Notes: generated by a model from the letters alone, not told the origin. Numbered from the stretch's first letter, positions 1-6,611 are shown. The stretch is 12,488 nt of DNA from an uncultured Porphyromonadaceae bacterium (GCA_947174225.1 CAMWIF010000030.1:1-12488), one strand, 5' to 3'. Numbers and translations: made by a program.

Positions 1-27
1 TAAACGATTAGACATAGCATCTGAATA

Positions 28-88
28 TAGTTTTAACATAGAAAAAGTGTCCTGTCGATAACAGGACACTTTTTCTATGTTAAAACTA
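28..88. terminator. Bidirectional intrinsic terminator, 28-bp perfect stem
   Basis: Bases 28-55 and 61-88 are exact reverse complements around a 5-nt loop (CGATA at 56-60). Inside the stem, AAAAAG on the left faces CTTTTT on the right, so RNA from either strand forms a GC-rich hairpin (GTGTCCTGT core) followed by a U-rich side. It would stop the leftward gene block (206-2307) and any rightward gene ending left of the window. A 28-bp perfect stem is longer than a typical terminator, so a recombination or insertion footprint is an alternative reading. Confidence 0.8.
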
Positions 89-139
89 ACTGTTCGGTTC
101 CTTCTTCAGTAATTCCACTATTCTTTCATATACATTCAT
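86..139 (-). pseudogene. Truncated 5' remnant of a second copy of the 225-aa gene
   Basis: Read on the minus strand from ATG at 137-139, this encodes 17 residues (MNVYERIVELLKKEPNS) and then TAG at 86-88. The first 12 residues are identical to the start of the 225-aa protein encoded at 1630-2307, which continues QEPILQDF. At the DNA level bases 96-139 match 2264-2307 at 40 of 44 positions, with the last 27 nt identical. The match ends at the start codon on one side and near the hairpin at 28-88 on the other. I read it as what is left of a deleted paralogue. A translated 17-aa peptide is possible but unlikely. Confidence 0.65.
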
Positions 140-205
140 AACTTTTTCAGAATCAGAATATAACTTAAATTATTAATCTATTTGACTTATTACTTGAAAT
201 AGTGG

Positions 206-712
206 TTAATCTATATGAAGTTCATCCCTAAACATTTGGTCCACTTCCCCTTGATCGTTGAAGATGAACAGGAAGGAGGTGATTGTTGGAGAGCCATAAA
301 TTCCAATCCTTCTATCACCGGGTAGTATGTCACATCTGATTAGATTGTTATAAGGAGCTGAGAATTGAGCTACATACTTATACGAAGTACATTCACAATT
401 GTGAGTACCGAATAATTCAGCCATATTATGTGAATAAATAGGAGGTGACCAAATGTATTTTTTCTCTGTTCTGTAATTGGAAATCTCTTGCTTGGTCTTA
501 TCATCGACAACATCTGCAAAGTAAAACCAGTCGAGGTCATAAATTGAATCCGATACACACAATTCATCAGGAGGATAGTAGGCTGCGAGAAGTCTGGCTG
601 CACATTTTATTGCATCCCGTTCGGTCTTATTATTATAGCTCCCATTTTGACCGAATGCACTTAAAGAGATGCATACCATTATAAGACTAACTATTCTCAT
701 ATAATTTTTCAT
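206..712 (-). CDS. Small secreted protein of unknown function (168 aa)
   Basis: I do not recognise this protein. Residues 1-22 look like a Sec signal peptide: a short basic start (MKNYMR), a hydrophobic core (IVSLIMVCISLSAF) and a plausible signal peptidase I site around AFG-Q. There is no clear lipobox, although Cys14 lies inside the hydrophobic stretch. The mature part has five cysteines (37, 52, 106, 108, 127) that could form disulfides in the periplasm, and it is rich in aromatic residues. The end (TSFLFIFNDQGEVDQMF) resembles a closing beta-hairpin of a small globular domain. The start is the ATG at 710-712; a second Met at codon 5 is possible. It is the third intact gene after the 225-aa gene in a leftward row, 60 nt after the preceding stop codon, and shares the low GC of this block. 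A periplasmic immunity-type or stress protein would fit, but that is only a guess. Confidence 0.65.
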   Translation of the reverse strand: MKNYMRIVSLIMVCISLSAFGQNGSYNNKTERDAIKCAARLLAAYYPPDELCVSDSIYDLDWFYFADVVDDKTKQEISNYRTEKKYIWSPPIYSHNMAELFGTHNCECTSYKYVAQFSAPYNNLIRCDILPGDRRIGIYGSPTITSFLFIFNDQGEVDQMFRDELHID

Positions 713-772
713 TTTATTCAGTTTTGAATGTTCTTAACTTTGCTTGAATCACTATACAATTGACTCAGTGAT

Positions 773-1099
773 TTATATATGGCTTAAAGTTAGGAAGATA
801 AATTCGTAGAGTACGAGAATGAGCAATAAAAGTGCTTCAATCAGTATTAATGTAGTGCTTGCAAGTATGTGTCTGAAGAGGAGATGATTTATGACGGTAA
901 GACACACGTAAGCAATCAACGTTACCACCGTTACCGTAAGAACCCCTATACCTCCTTCATATTCTTTGAGGAGGTATCTAAGACTTATAACAAATAGGAG
1001 ACATTCCATATATATTACCACCAAGGCAACTCCTTTCTTGCACCATTTCCATATACTATTTTGGATACTGGTGGTATGATAGTTGGTTGAAGTTGTCAT
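773..1099 (-). CDS. Three-helix membrane protein, unknown function (108 aa)
   Basis: I do not recognise this gene. The protein is almost all membrane: helices at about residues 22-44, 51-73 and 81-104, with short polar ends and no catalytic motif. I chose the ATG at 1097-1099; an extension to a TTG at 1124-1126 adds nine polar residues and has no ribosome-binding support. It is related in layout to the 109-aa neighbour encoded at 1175-1504. Both have three helices at matching positions and an Asn-His pair at residues 71-72 at the end of helix 2. Both also have a third helix opening with L-I-hydrophobic-E and then a run of leucines. The two genes lie 75 nt apart on the same strand and probably share a transcript. 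A 7-bp inverted repeat (747-753 with 767-773) sits just after the stop codon but lacks a U tract. Confidence 0.6.
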   Translation of the reverse strand: MTTSTNYHTTSIQNSIWKWCKKGVALVVIYMECLLFVISLRYLLKEYEGGIGVLTVTVVTLIAYVCLTVINHLLFRHILASTTLILIEALLLLILVLYEFIFLTLSHI

Positions 1100-1174
1100 T
1101 TTATCAGTATTTATTGTAGTGCTCAACCTATTTTAACTCGTTGATACAATTTATTTTAGCTCACTAATATAGAT

Positions 1175-1504
1175 TTAAAAGAAAGCAATAGCCCACACTA
1201 ATAGTGCAAGAAGTAACTCCACAATCAGCAGACGTATGTGTGGGATATTTGGTTTATGAAACCAATCCTTTCTTGTGTAGCTTGTAACATGGTTGCCGAT
1301 AGTATATACTATATATAGCAATATGGTTATAAGAAAGGTTAAAATGACATCTTTACTATGCTCTGTAAGCAGGAAGAGATAAATGAAAATACCCATTACT
1401 ATAGCGAAGCCGATAAACAACCATGAGTATCCTACTGGACATCGAGATAGCTCCTTATAAAAAAGGTTAACTTGCTTCTTATATTCTACGAGTAGTTTTC
1501 TCAT
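1175..1504 (-). CDS. Three-helix membrane protein, paralogue of its neighbour (109 aa)
   Basis: Unrecognised integral membrane protein. Predicted helices span about residues 27-46, 52-71 and 90-108, after a basic and amphipathic N-terminal segment of about 22 residues that would sit on the membrane surface. A positively charged loop (SYTRKDWFHK) joins helices 2 and 3. The start is ATG at 1502-1504. The Asn71-His72 pair and the LLIVELLLALL stretch of helix 3 match equivalent positions of the 108-aa neighbour, so the two look like diverged tandem duplicates. The gene follows the 225-aa gene with a 125-nt gap in which I see no convincing promoter, so cotranscription is possible. Small membrane proteins of this size in such islands include immunity proteins and toxin-like peptides; nothing in the sequence decides between them. 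Confidence 0.6.
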   Translation of the reverse strand: MRKLLVEYKKQVNLFYKELSRCPVGYSWLFIGFAIVMGIFIYLFLLTEHSKDVILTFLITILLYIVYTIGNHVTSYTRKDWFHKPNIPHIRLLIVELLLALLVWAIAFF

Positions 1505-1629
1505 TTCTTATTTCCGAATATATATTTCTGGGCACACATCGTTTTTCTAAGTATATTTTCCTTGTTGAGGTTGAGTGTATTATACCTGTCTACAACCCTT
1601 AGTTGTTGCTTTAAAAACAGAAAACTATG

Positions 1630-2307
1630 TTACTTTTTTGGAAGTTTGGCTTTGCCGGAAGAGAAGTCGAGACTTTCGAGATATGCCAATATCTCGCCCC
1701 ACTTGCCTTTATATTTTATTATGCCAGGTTCTCCAGAGAGGGTTCTCTGTTCTACATAGTACATTACAATCTCCTTAATCTTTTCGTAAGATTCCGGATA
1801 AAGTATTCTTCCTGCGGTGAGATATTCGAATACCCACGTGCTGCCAAGTTGTGGAGGTTCATTTTTGCCTTCAAGTATAGGAAGGACTTTTTCCTTATAA
1901 AAATCCTCCATTGTTTTGAAGGTGGAGAATGTGTATTCGACGCACTGTATAGTTGCCTCTCTCAACAGGGGATACATTTCGTCGAAATTAGAGCCGTCAT
2001 AATCGAAGTCAAAAAAAGGATAGAAACCTATCATATCCGTGCTTACGCCCACTGTGTAGAGACCACGATGATCTCTTGTTGATCTAAAATCGAATCTCTC
2101 CCACCATTTTTCCAACACGTCGTAGCGTACATATGCAGCTGGTTGTATCGTCATGCTTATGTTGAAAGTGAAGACGTGGTATAGATGAAGCCAGTACTTG
2201 ACGCCATTCACTCTCTTGACAAAAGCATATTCACTCTTCACATACTTGAAATCCTGAAGGATAGGCTCCTGTTTCAGCAATTCCACTATTCTTTCATATA
2301 CATTCAT
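1630..2307 (-). CDS. Hypothetical soluble protein (225 aa)
   Basis: No signal peptide and no membrane segment, so probably cytoplasmic. The protein is rich in Tyr, Phe and Trp and mixes helices and strands. Its N-terminal part runs: short helix (residues 1-14), strand (FKYVKSEYAF), strand (VNGVKYWLHLYHVF), strand (FNISMTIQPAAYVR). That order is loosely reminiscent of DUF4304-type small bacterial proteins, but I cannot confirm membership. The C-terminal half is mainly helical and ends in a lysine-rich tail. The start is the ATG at 2305-2307, supported by a near-identical copy of the gene start at 96-139, where similarity begins exactly at this codon. It is the first gene of the leftward accessory block. 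The duplicated start shows this gene has been copied at this locus at least once. Confidence 0.65.
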   Translation of the reverse strand: MNVYERIVELLKQEPILQDFKYVKSEYAFVKRVNGVKYWLHLYHVFTFNISMTIQPAAYVRYDVLEKWWERFDFRSTRDHRGLYTVGVSTDMIGFYPFFDFDYDGSNFDEMYPLLREATIQCVEYTFSTFKTMEDFYKEKVLPILEGKNEPPQLGSTWVFEYLTAGRILYPESYEKIKEIVMYYVEQRTLSGEPGIIKYKGKWGEILAYLESLDFSSGKAKLPKK

Positions 2308-2658
2308 ATTGAGGCGTGTTTTAATTAATTATGGAAGAGGGTTAATTTGTATAAGTTAAGAGTGACTTATTAATAGTAAGGGTACAAATACGTATCTCGG
2401 AAAGAGGGCGTGTTTGAAAGTAGGGAGTGGAGGTTTCATGGTGTATAGGTTTTTATGGTGGCGAATATAAGTAAATAGTGGGATATACTCCAAATTTTTG
2501 AAAATGTTTTATAACATACTTTAGGACAAGACCTATGTTTGAGTATGAGGATAGGTTAAATTTGTAAAGAATGTAGTTTGAGGCGGGATGTGGTTTAAGG
2601 TGGGATTTAGGTGGAGGCGGGATTGAGACGGGAGATGGAATTGAGGCGTAAATGGGAA
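2308..2658. other. Intergenic stretch, no gene seen; purine-rich on the plus strand
   Basis: I find no credible gene in these 351 nt. A 75-codon minus-strand frame at 2453-2680 begins with TTG inside the terminator hairpin and is proline-rich low-complexity sequence, so I discount it. Bases 2310-2400 form the upstream region of the 225-aa gene. The minus strand reads TATTTGTACC at 2381-2390, which resembles the 3' part of a Bacteroides -7 element, but the TA and the -33 TTTG are missing. From about 2580 to 2660 the plus strand is a run of G-rich repeats: GAGGCGGGAT occurs at 2580-2589 and 2614-2623, with several GGG tracts between and after them. Confidence 0.5.
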
Positions 2659-2694
2659 AAAAAGAACGACCTTCCCCCAAAGGTCGTTCTTTTT
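2659..2694. terminator. Bidirectional intrinsic terminator downstream of carB
   Basis: A 15-bp perfect stem (2659-2673 with 2680-2694) around a six-base loop (CCCCCA). The GC-rich part is GAACGACC/GGTCGTTC, flanked by an A tract on the left and a T tract on the right. Leftward transcripts of carB see the hairpin followed by seven U residues, a good intrinsic terminator. Nothing rightward ends nearby, so its main job is to end carB and insulate it from the accessory block. Confidence 0.85.
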
Positions 2695-2731
2695 ACGAGA
2701 TGATGTCAATATGTAGGGACATCAATATGTG

Positions 2732-2792
2732 GATAGAGGTTAAACTGGCTACCGATTGGGTAGAGGTTAAAGTAGCTACCGATTCGGTAGAG
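2732..2792. repeat. 27-bp tandem repeat with small hairpins just after the carB stop
   Basis: Two adjacent 27-nt units, 2732-2758 and 2759-2785, match at 23 of 27 positions; a partial third unit (GGTAGAG) runs to 2792. Each unit end carries a short palindrome: CTACC with GGTAG in the first, and CTACCG-ATT-CGGTAG (2776-2790) in the second. The array lies in the 3' untranslated region of carB, between its stop codon (2797-2799) and the terminator. Nearby, the 9-mer TCAATATGT also occurs twice (2706-2714 and 2722-2730). Confidence 0.75.
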
Positions 2793-2796
2793 TGAT

Positions 2797-5700
2797 TTAG
2801 TACTCTTTCCAGGGGGTGATGCCGATCTGTTCGATGGGCTTGTTGGTGAAGGCTTTCACGTAGGCTACGGCGAGACGGGCGTTGGTGAGCAAGGGGATGT
2901 TGTGGTCGATTGCCCAGCGACGGATGCGGTAGCCGTTGGTAAGCTCACGCTTGGTGTGGTTCTTCGGGATGTTGATTACGAGGTCCACCTTGTGGCTTGC
3001 GATGAGGTCAAGCACATTCTCACCCTCCTCGTCGGGCCAGCTCACTGCCTCGGCTTCGATGCCGTTGTTGTTGAGGAACTGGGCAGTTCCGGCAGTAGCA
3101 TAGATCTTGTATCCTGCCTCGAAGAGGAGACGGCAAGCCTCAAGCATATCCACCTTACCGCGCACGTCGCCTGAACTTACAAGCACACCTTTCTTCGGTA
3201 CGTGGTGGCCTACGGAGATCATGGCATTGAGAAGTGCCTCGTCGAAGTCCTTGCCAAGACATCCTACCTCACCGGTAGATGACATATCCACACCCAAAAC
3301 GGGGTCAGCCTTATGCAGACGTGCGAATGAGAACTGTGATGCCTTCACACCGATATAGTCGATGTCGAATGTAGAGGAATCAACTTTCTCAACCTTCTCG
3401 CCGAGCATAATGCGTGTGGCGGTGTTGATGAAGTTCTTCTTGAGTACCTTGCTGACGAAGGGGAATGAACGTGAGGCACGGAGGTTACACTCGATTACCT
3501 TCACGTAGTTGTCTTTTGCAAGGAACTGGATGTTGAAGGGACCGGAGATGTTAAGCTCTTTGGCAATCTGTGCACTGATGCGCTTGATGCGACGAGCCGT
3601 AGCCATATATATCTTCTGGGCAGGGAATACGAGGGTAGCGTCGCCTGAGTGGACACCGGCAAACTCTACGTGCTCTGAGATGGCATATTCCACAATCTCA
3701 CCATTGCGTGCCACTGCGTCAAACTCAATCTCCTTGGCGTTCTGTAAGAACTCAGACACAACCACAGGATATTCCTTAGACACCTTGGCTGCTTCGTTGA
3801 GGAAGCGGTGGAGCTGGTCATAGTTGTAGCATACGTTCATAGCCGCGCCTGAAAGGACGTAGCTCGGACGCACAAGCACGGGGAAGCCAACCTCATTGAT
3901 AAAGCCGTCGATTTCCTCTGTGGTGGTCATCTCCTTCCAGCGGGGCTGGTCAATGCCGAGCTGGTCGAGCATAGCCGAGAACTTGTGGCGATTCTCCGCA
4001 CGGTCAATAGAAATTGGAGATGTGCCGAGCACTGGTACGTGCTGACGATAGAGCTTCATCGCAAGGTTGTTAGGTATCTGACCGCCTACGCTGACAATCA
4101 CGCCACGAGGAGTCTCAAGGTCAAGGATGTCCATTACGCGCTCGAAGCTGAGTTCGTCGAAGTAGAGACGGTCACACATATCATAGTCGGTAGAGACGGT
4201 CTCAGGGTTATAGTTGATCATAATCGACTTATAACCTGACTGACGGCAGGTGTTGGCTGCGTTTACAGAACACCAGTCAAACTCCACGGAGCTACCGATG
4301 CGGTATGCACCTGAACCAAGCACAACGATGTTGTTGCCGGCGTTCATATCATAGCGGATGGCATTCTCATCAGCTCCGTAAGTTACGTAGAGGTAGTTGG
4401 TGAGTTCGGGATATTCAGAAGCCACGGTGTTGATGCGGCGCACGTGGGGAAGCACGTCGAGATTCTTACGATGGTCGCGTACGCGGAGCATAGCGCTCTC
4501 CATATTGCCTTTGGGATTCTCCACGAAACGGGCAATCTGGAAGTCGGAGAAGCCGAGACGCTTAGCCTCCTTCATCACATCCTTGGGAAGATCCTCAATC
4601 TTGTTGTAGCCTTCGAGCACACCTTTATAGCGGACGATGTTGGCAAGACGCTCGATAAACCATTTGTCGATCTTGGTAAGCTCCTCGATACGCTCCACGG
4701 TGTAGCCCTCTTCGAGAGCCTGAGCTATAGCGAAGATACGGAGGTCGGTAGGGTGGGAGAGCACTTTGTCGAGGTCGTCGAAACGGATGTCGTTGTTGCC
4801 AACGAAGCCGTGCATGCCCTGGCCGATCATACGCAGACCCTTCTGCATAATCTCCTCAAATGACTTGCCGATAGACATAATCTCGCCCACCGACTTCATA
4901 GAGCTACCGATTTCGCGGTCAACACCTACGAATTTCGAGAGGTCCCAACGCGGGATCTTCACAATCATATAATCTACGGAGGGAGCCACGTAAGCCGAGT
5001 TGGGGGTGCCCATCTCGCCTATCTGGTCGAGAGTGTAGCCGAGTGCGAGCTTGGCAGCCACGAAAGCGAGGGGATAGCCGGAAGCTTTTGAGGCGAGGGC
5101 TGATGAGCGGCTGAGACGTGCGTTGATCTCAATGATACGGTAGTCGTTTGTCTCAGCGTTGAAAGCATATTGGATATTGCACTCACCCACGATTCCGATG
5201 TGGCGCACCACCTTTGTAGCAATTTCCTCAAGCATCTTGATCTGCTCAGGTGAAAGAGATACGATAGGAGCAACGACGATTGACTCACCGGTATGAATGC
5301 CGAGGGGGTCGAAGTTCTCCATAGGAACCACGGTGAAGCAATGGTCATTTGCATCACGTATTACTTCAAACTCAATCTCTTTCCAACCTTTAAGGCTCTC
5401 CTCTACAAGGATTTGCTTGGAATAGGCGAGGGCACTTTCGCAGTGGCGACGGAACTCCTCATCATTATAGCAAATGCCTGAGCCGAGACCGCCAAGAGCG
5501 TAGCCGGAGCGCACCATCACGGGGAATCCAATGCGATGAGCCACCTCAACAGCGTCTTCAAGCGACTCCACAGCCTGCGAAACGGGAGTCTTGATGTCGA
5601 TTTCGTTAAGCTTCTTTACGAAAAGGTCTCGGTCTTCAGTGATCATGATGGCTTCCACTGAAGTGCCGAGAACCTTTACTCCGTATTTATCGAGAGTCCC

Positions 5701-5997
5701 GTTAAGATACATTTCGGTGCCACAGTTAAGGGCTGTCTGTCCACCGAAAGCGAGGAGAATACCGTCGGGACGTTCCTTTTTAATCACCTCCTCCACGAAA
5801 TATGGAGTGATAGGTAGGAAATAGACCTGATCGGCAACACCGTCGGAAGTCTGGATAGTAGCGATGTTGGGATTGATGAGCACTGATTGAATACCCTCCT
5901 CGCGCAGAGCCTTGAGAGCCTGTGAACCGGAGTAGTCAAACTCGCCCGCCTGCCCGATCTTGAGGGCACCGGAACCGAGTAGCAAAACCTTCTTCAT
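2797..5997 (-). CDS. carB: Carbamoyl phosphate synthase large subunit (1066 aa), CPS1/CAD-like type
   Basis: The protein makes carbamoyl phosphate from bicarbonate, two ATP and ammonia supplied by the glutaminase CarA, feeding pyrimidine and arginine synthesis in the cytoplasm. It has the full double layout. The first half (about 1-400) includes GSGALKIGQAGEFDYSGSQ near the N terminus, GGQTALNCG at about 85-93 and an ATP-grasp domain with INARLSRSSALASKA at about 291-305. A linker domain (about 400-550) follows. The second half (about 555-935) includes GSGAYRIGSSVEFDW, NPETVSTDYDMCDRLYF and ECNLRASRSFPFVSK. A C-terminal MGS-like allosteric domain (about 935-1066) contains INIPKNHTKRE. Length is normal (E. 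coli 1073 aa). Many diagnostic segments (FLPITP, VKIPRWDL, SSMKSVGEIMSIG, LSGAAMNV, VHSGDATLV) match what I know of animal CPS1 and CAD rather than E. coli CarB. No carA lies within the window, so the glutaminase must be encoded elsewhere. No Shine-Dalgarno is visible; the start is ATG at 5995-5997, 35 nt from the promoter -7 element. Confidence 0.97.
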   Translation of the reverse strand: MKKVLLLGSGALKIGQAGEFDYSGSQALKALREEGIQSVLINPNIATIQTSDGVADQVYFLPITPYFVEEVIKKERPDGILLAFGGQTALNCGTEMYLNGTLDKYGVKVLGTSVEAIMITEDRDLFVKKLNEIDIKTPVSQAVESLEDAVEVAHRIGFPVMVRSGYALGGLGSGICYNDEEFRRHCESALAYSKQILVEESLKGWKEIEFEVIRDANDHCFTVVPMENFDPLGIHTGESIVVAPIVSLSPEQIKMLEEIATKVVRHIGIVGECNIQYAFNAETNDYRIIEINARLSRSSALASKASGYPLAFVAAKLALGYTLDQIGEMGTPNSAYVAPSVDYMIVKIPRWDLSKFVGVDREIGSSMKSVGEIMSIGKSFEEIMQKGLRMIGQGMHGFVGNNDIRFDDLDKVLSHPTDLRIFAIAQALEEGYTVERIEELTKIDKWFIERLANIVRYKGVLEGYNKIEDLPKDVMKEAKRLGFSDFQIARFVENPKGNMESAMLRVRDHRKNLDVLPHVRRINTVASEYPELTNYLYVTYGADENAIRYDMNAGNNIVVLGSGAYRIGSSVEFDWCSVNAANTCRQSGYKSIMINYNPETVSTDYDMCDRLYFDELSFERVMDILDLETPRGVIVSVGGQIPNNLAMKLYRQHVPVLGTSPISIDRAENRHKFSAMLDQLGIDQPRWKEMTTTEEIDGFINEVGFPVLVRPSYVLSGAAMNVCYNYDQLHRFLNEAAKVSKEYPVVVSEFLQNAKEIEFDAVARNGEIVEYAISEHVEFAGVHSGDATLVFPAQKIYMATARRIKRISAQIAKELNISGPFNIQFLAKDNYVKVIECNLRASRSFPFVSKVLKKNFINTATRIMLGEKVEKVDSSTFDIDYIGVKASQFSFARLHKADPVLGVDMSSTGEVGCLGKDFDEALLNAMISVGHHVPKKGVLVSSGDVRGKVDMLEACRLLFEAGYKIYATAGTAQFLNNNGIEAEAVSWPDEEGENVLDLIASHKVDLVINIPKNHTKRELTNGYRIRRWAIDHNIPLLTNARLAVAYVKAFTNKPIEQIGITPWKEY

Positions 5998-6031
5998 AAT
6001 GTTTTTATTCGGTTGAAATGTAATTTGGGTG

Positions 6032-6063
6032 CAAAATTACAAGAAATCTCTGTTTCTGACAAA
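6032..6063 (-). promoter_or_regulatory. carB promoter (Bacteroides-type -33/-7)
   Basis: Read on the minus strand: TTTG (6063-6060), a 20-nt spacer, then TAATTTTG (6039-6032), a full match to the TTTG/TAnnTTTG consensus of the Bacteroides primary sigma factor. Transcription would begin near 6025, giving a leader of about 28 nt before the carB ATG. Confidence 0.8.
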
Positions 6064-6104
6064 TTTTTGACATAATTAAAGTAAAAGGGAGCATAAATGG
6101 GCTA

Positions 6105-6345
6105 AAAATAATTTGTGGCCGACTCGTCTCACGACGTGTTGGCCACTTGCGCTTTAATAATTGATTTTATCAGTTCCCTAATTTTTAATTTACACCTAAT
6201 TATCCATTTTTAATTCGTCGTTGTATTTGTGTTTGAGTCAGTACTCTACAGAGCGGTTAAGATAACTGTTGATGAGGTTACTGCTTCAAGCAAGAGTCGA
6301 GGTAAAGAGTAGAATCCGGAGGAGAGTAGAGGGATTCGTTATTTC
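6105..6345 (-). ncRNA. Possible short leftward non-coding transcript upstream of carB
   Basis: A predicted leftward promoter at 6351-6382 and a hairpin at 6115-6146 with a U-rich minus-strand tail (AAATTATTTTT) would bracket a transcript of about 240 nt. Its minus-strand sequence has no open frame worth naming; the only ATG, near 6208, is followed after two codons by a stop. It could be an independent small RNA. Alternatively it could be an upstream carB leader in which the hairpin acts as an attenuator. I recognise no RNA family here. Confidence 0.25.
6115..6146 (-). terminator. Hairpin with U-rich tail on the minus strand
   Basis: GTGGCC at 6115-6120 pairs with GGCCAC at 6141-6146. The stem extends inward through three more pairs, one of which is G-U on the plus strand (A-C on the minus strand), and an inner TCGT-CTC-ACGA hairpin sits at the top. 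On the minus strand the structure is followed by AAATTATTTTT, so it could end leftward RNA before the carB promoter. On the plus strand no U tract follows. Confidence 0.45.
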
Positions 6346-6350
6346 GATTG

Positions 6351-6382
6351 CAAAATTATAAACACGTGGTAACATCTCCAAA
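6351..6382 (-). promoter_or_regulatory. Second leftward Bacteroides-type promoter
   Basis: On the minus strand TTTG (6382-6379), a 20-nt spacer and TAATTTTG (6358-6351) match the -33/-7 consensus exactly. The start point would be near 6345, about 350 nt before carB. The operator pair at 6411-6445 lies just upstream of it. Confidence 0.6.
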
Positions 6383-6410
6383 TTTTTTTCAAAAAAAGTT
6401 TAGTAAATTT

Positions 6411-6445
6411 TTTATGCAAACGTTTGCAATTTATGCAAACGTTTT
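6411..6445. promoter_or_regulatory. Tandem LacI-family operator sites
   Basis: Bases 6415-6428 are a perfect 14-bp palindrome, TGCAAACGTTTGCA, with a central CpG. This is the hallmark of sites bound by LacI/GalR-family regulators, and the core equals the centre of the E. coli PurR box. A second site, TGCAAACGTTTTAA, follows at 6434-6447 with one good half. The 15-mer TTTATGCAAACGTTT is repeated exactly at 6411-6425 and 6430-6444, so the centres are 19 bp apart, close to two helical turns. The nearby LacI-family gene at 6731 is the natural candidate for the binding protein; that link is inference. Confidence 0.75.
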
Positions 6446-6611
6446 AAAACATACATACTGTGGGTGCTTCCCGGACAAAATTAAGATGTCTAAGGGGTTA
6501 AAATAGGAGGAGAAAATGGATTTTTAGGTTGACACTAATTGGCGATCAACCCTCGTAGAAGGATAAAATTTCAATGAAAAAGATAAAAATGATAAAAAAA
6601 CTTCAAAATAA

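Noticed and set aside
735..742. Plus-strand -7 element TAACTTTG
   Set aside because: No -33 partner at the right distance and no rightward gene downstream.
1627..2082. 151-codon plus-strand frame opposite the 225-aa gene
   Set aside because: The opposite frame has a supported start (duplicated elsewhere), and this frame has no domain or promoter; it is a shadow frame.
1..2310. CRISPR array, insertion sequence or integrase in the AT-rich block
   Set aside because: No regularly spaced repeats, no transposase or recombinase frame, and no tRNA that could serve as an attachment site.
2453..2680. 75-codon minus-strand frame
   Set aside because: It starts with TTG within the terminator stem, has no ribosome-binding site and is proline- and serine-rich because it is antisense to a G-rich stretch.
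6476..6483. Third leftward -7-like element (TAATTTTG on the minus strand)
   Set aside because: No TTTG at 19-21 nt upstream. It would place the operator pair just downstream of its start, which is attractive, but the evidence is only half a promoter.
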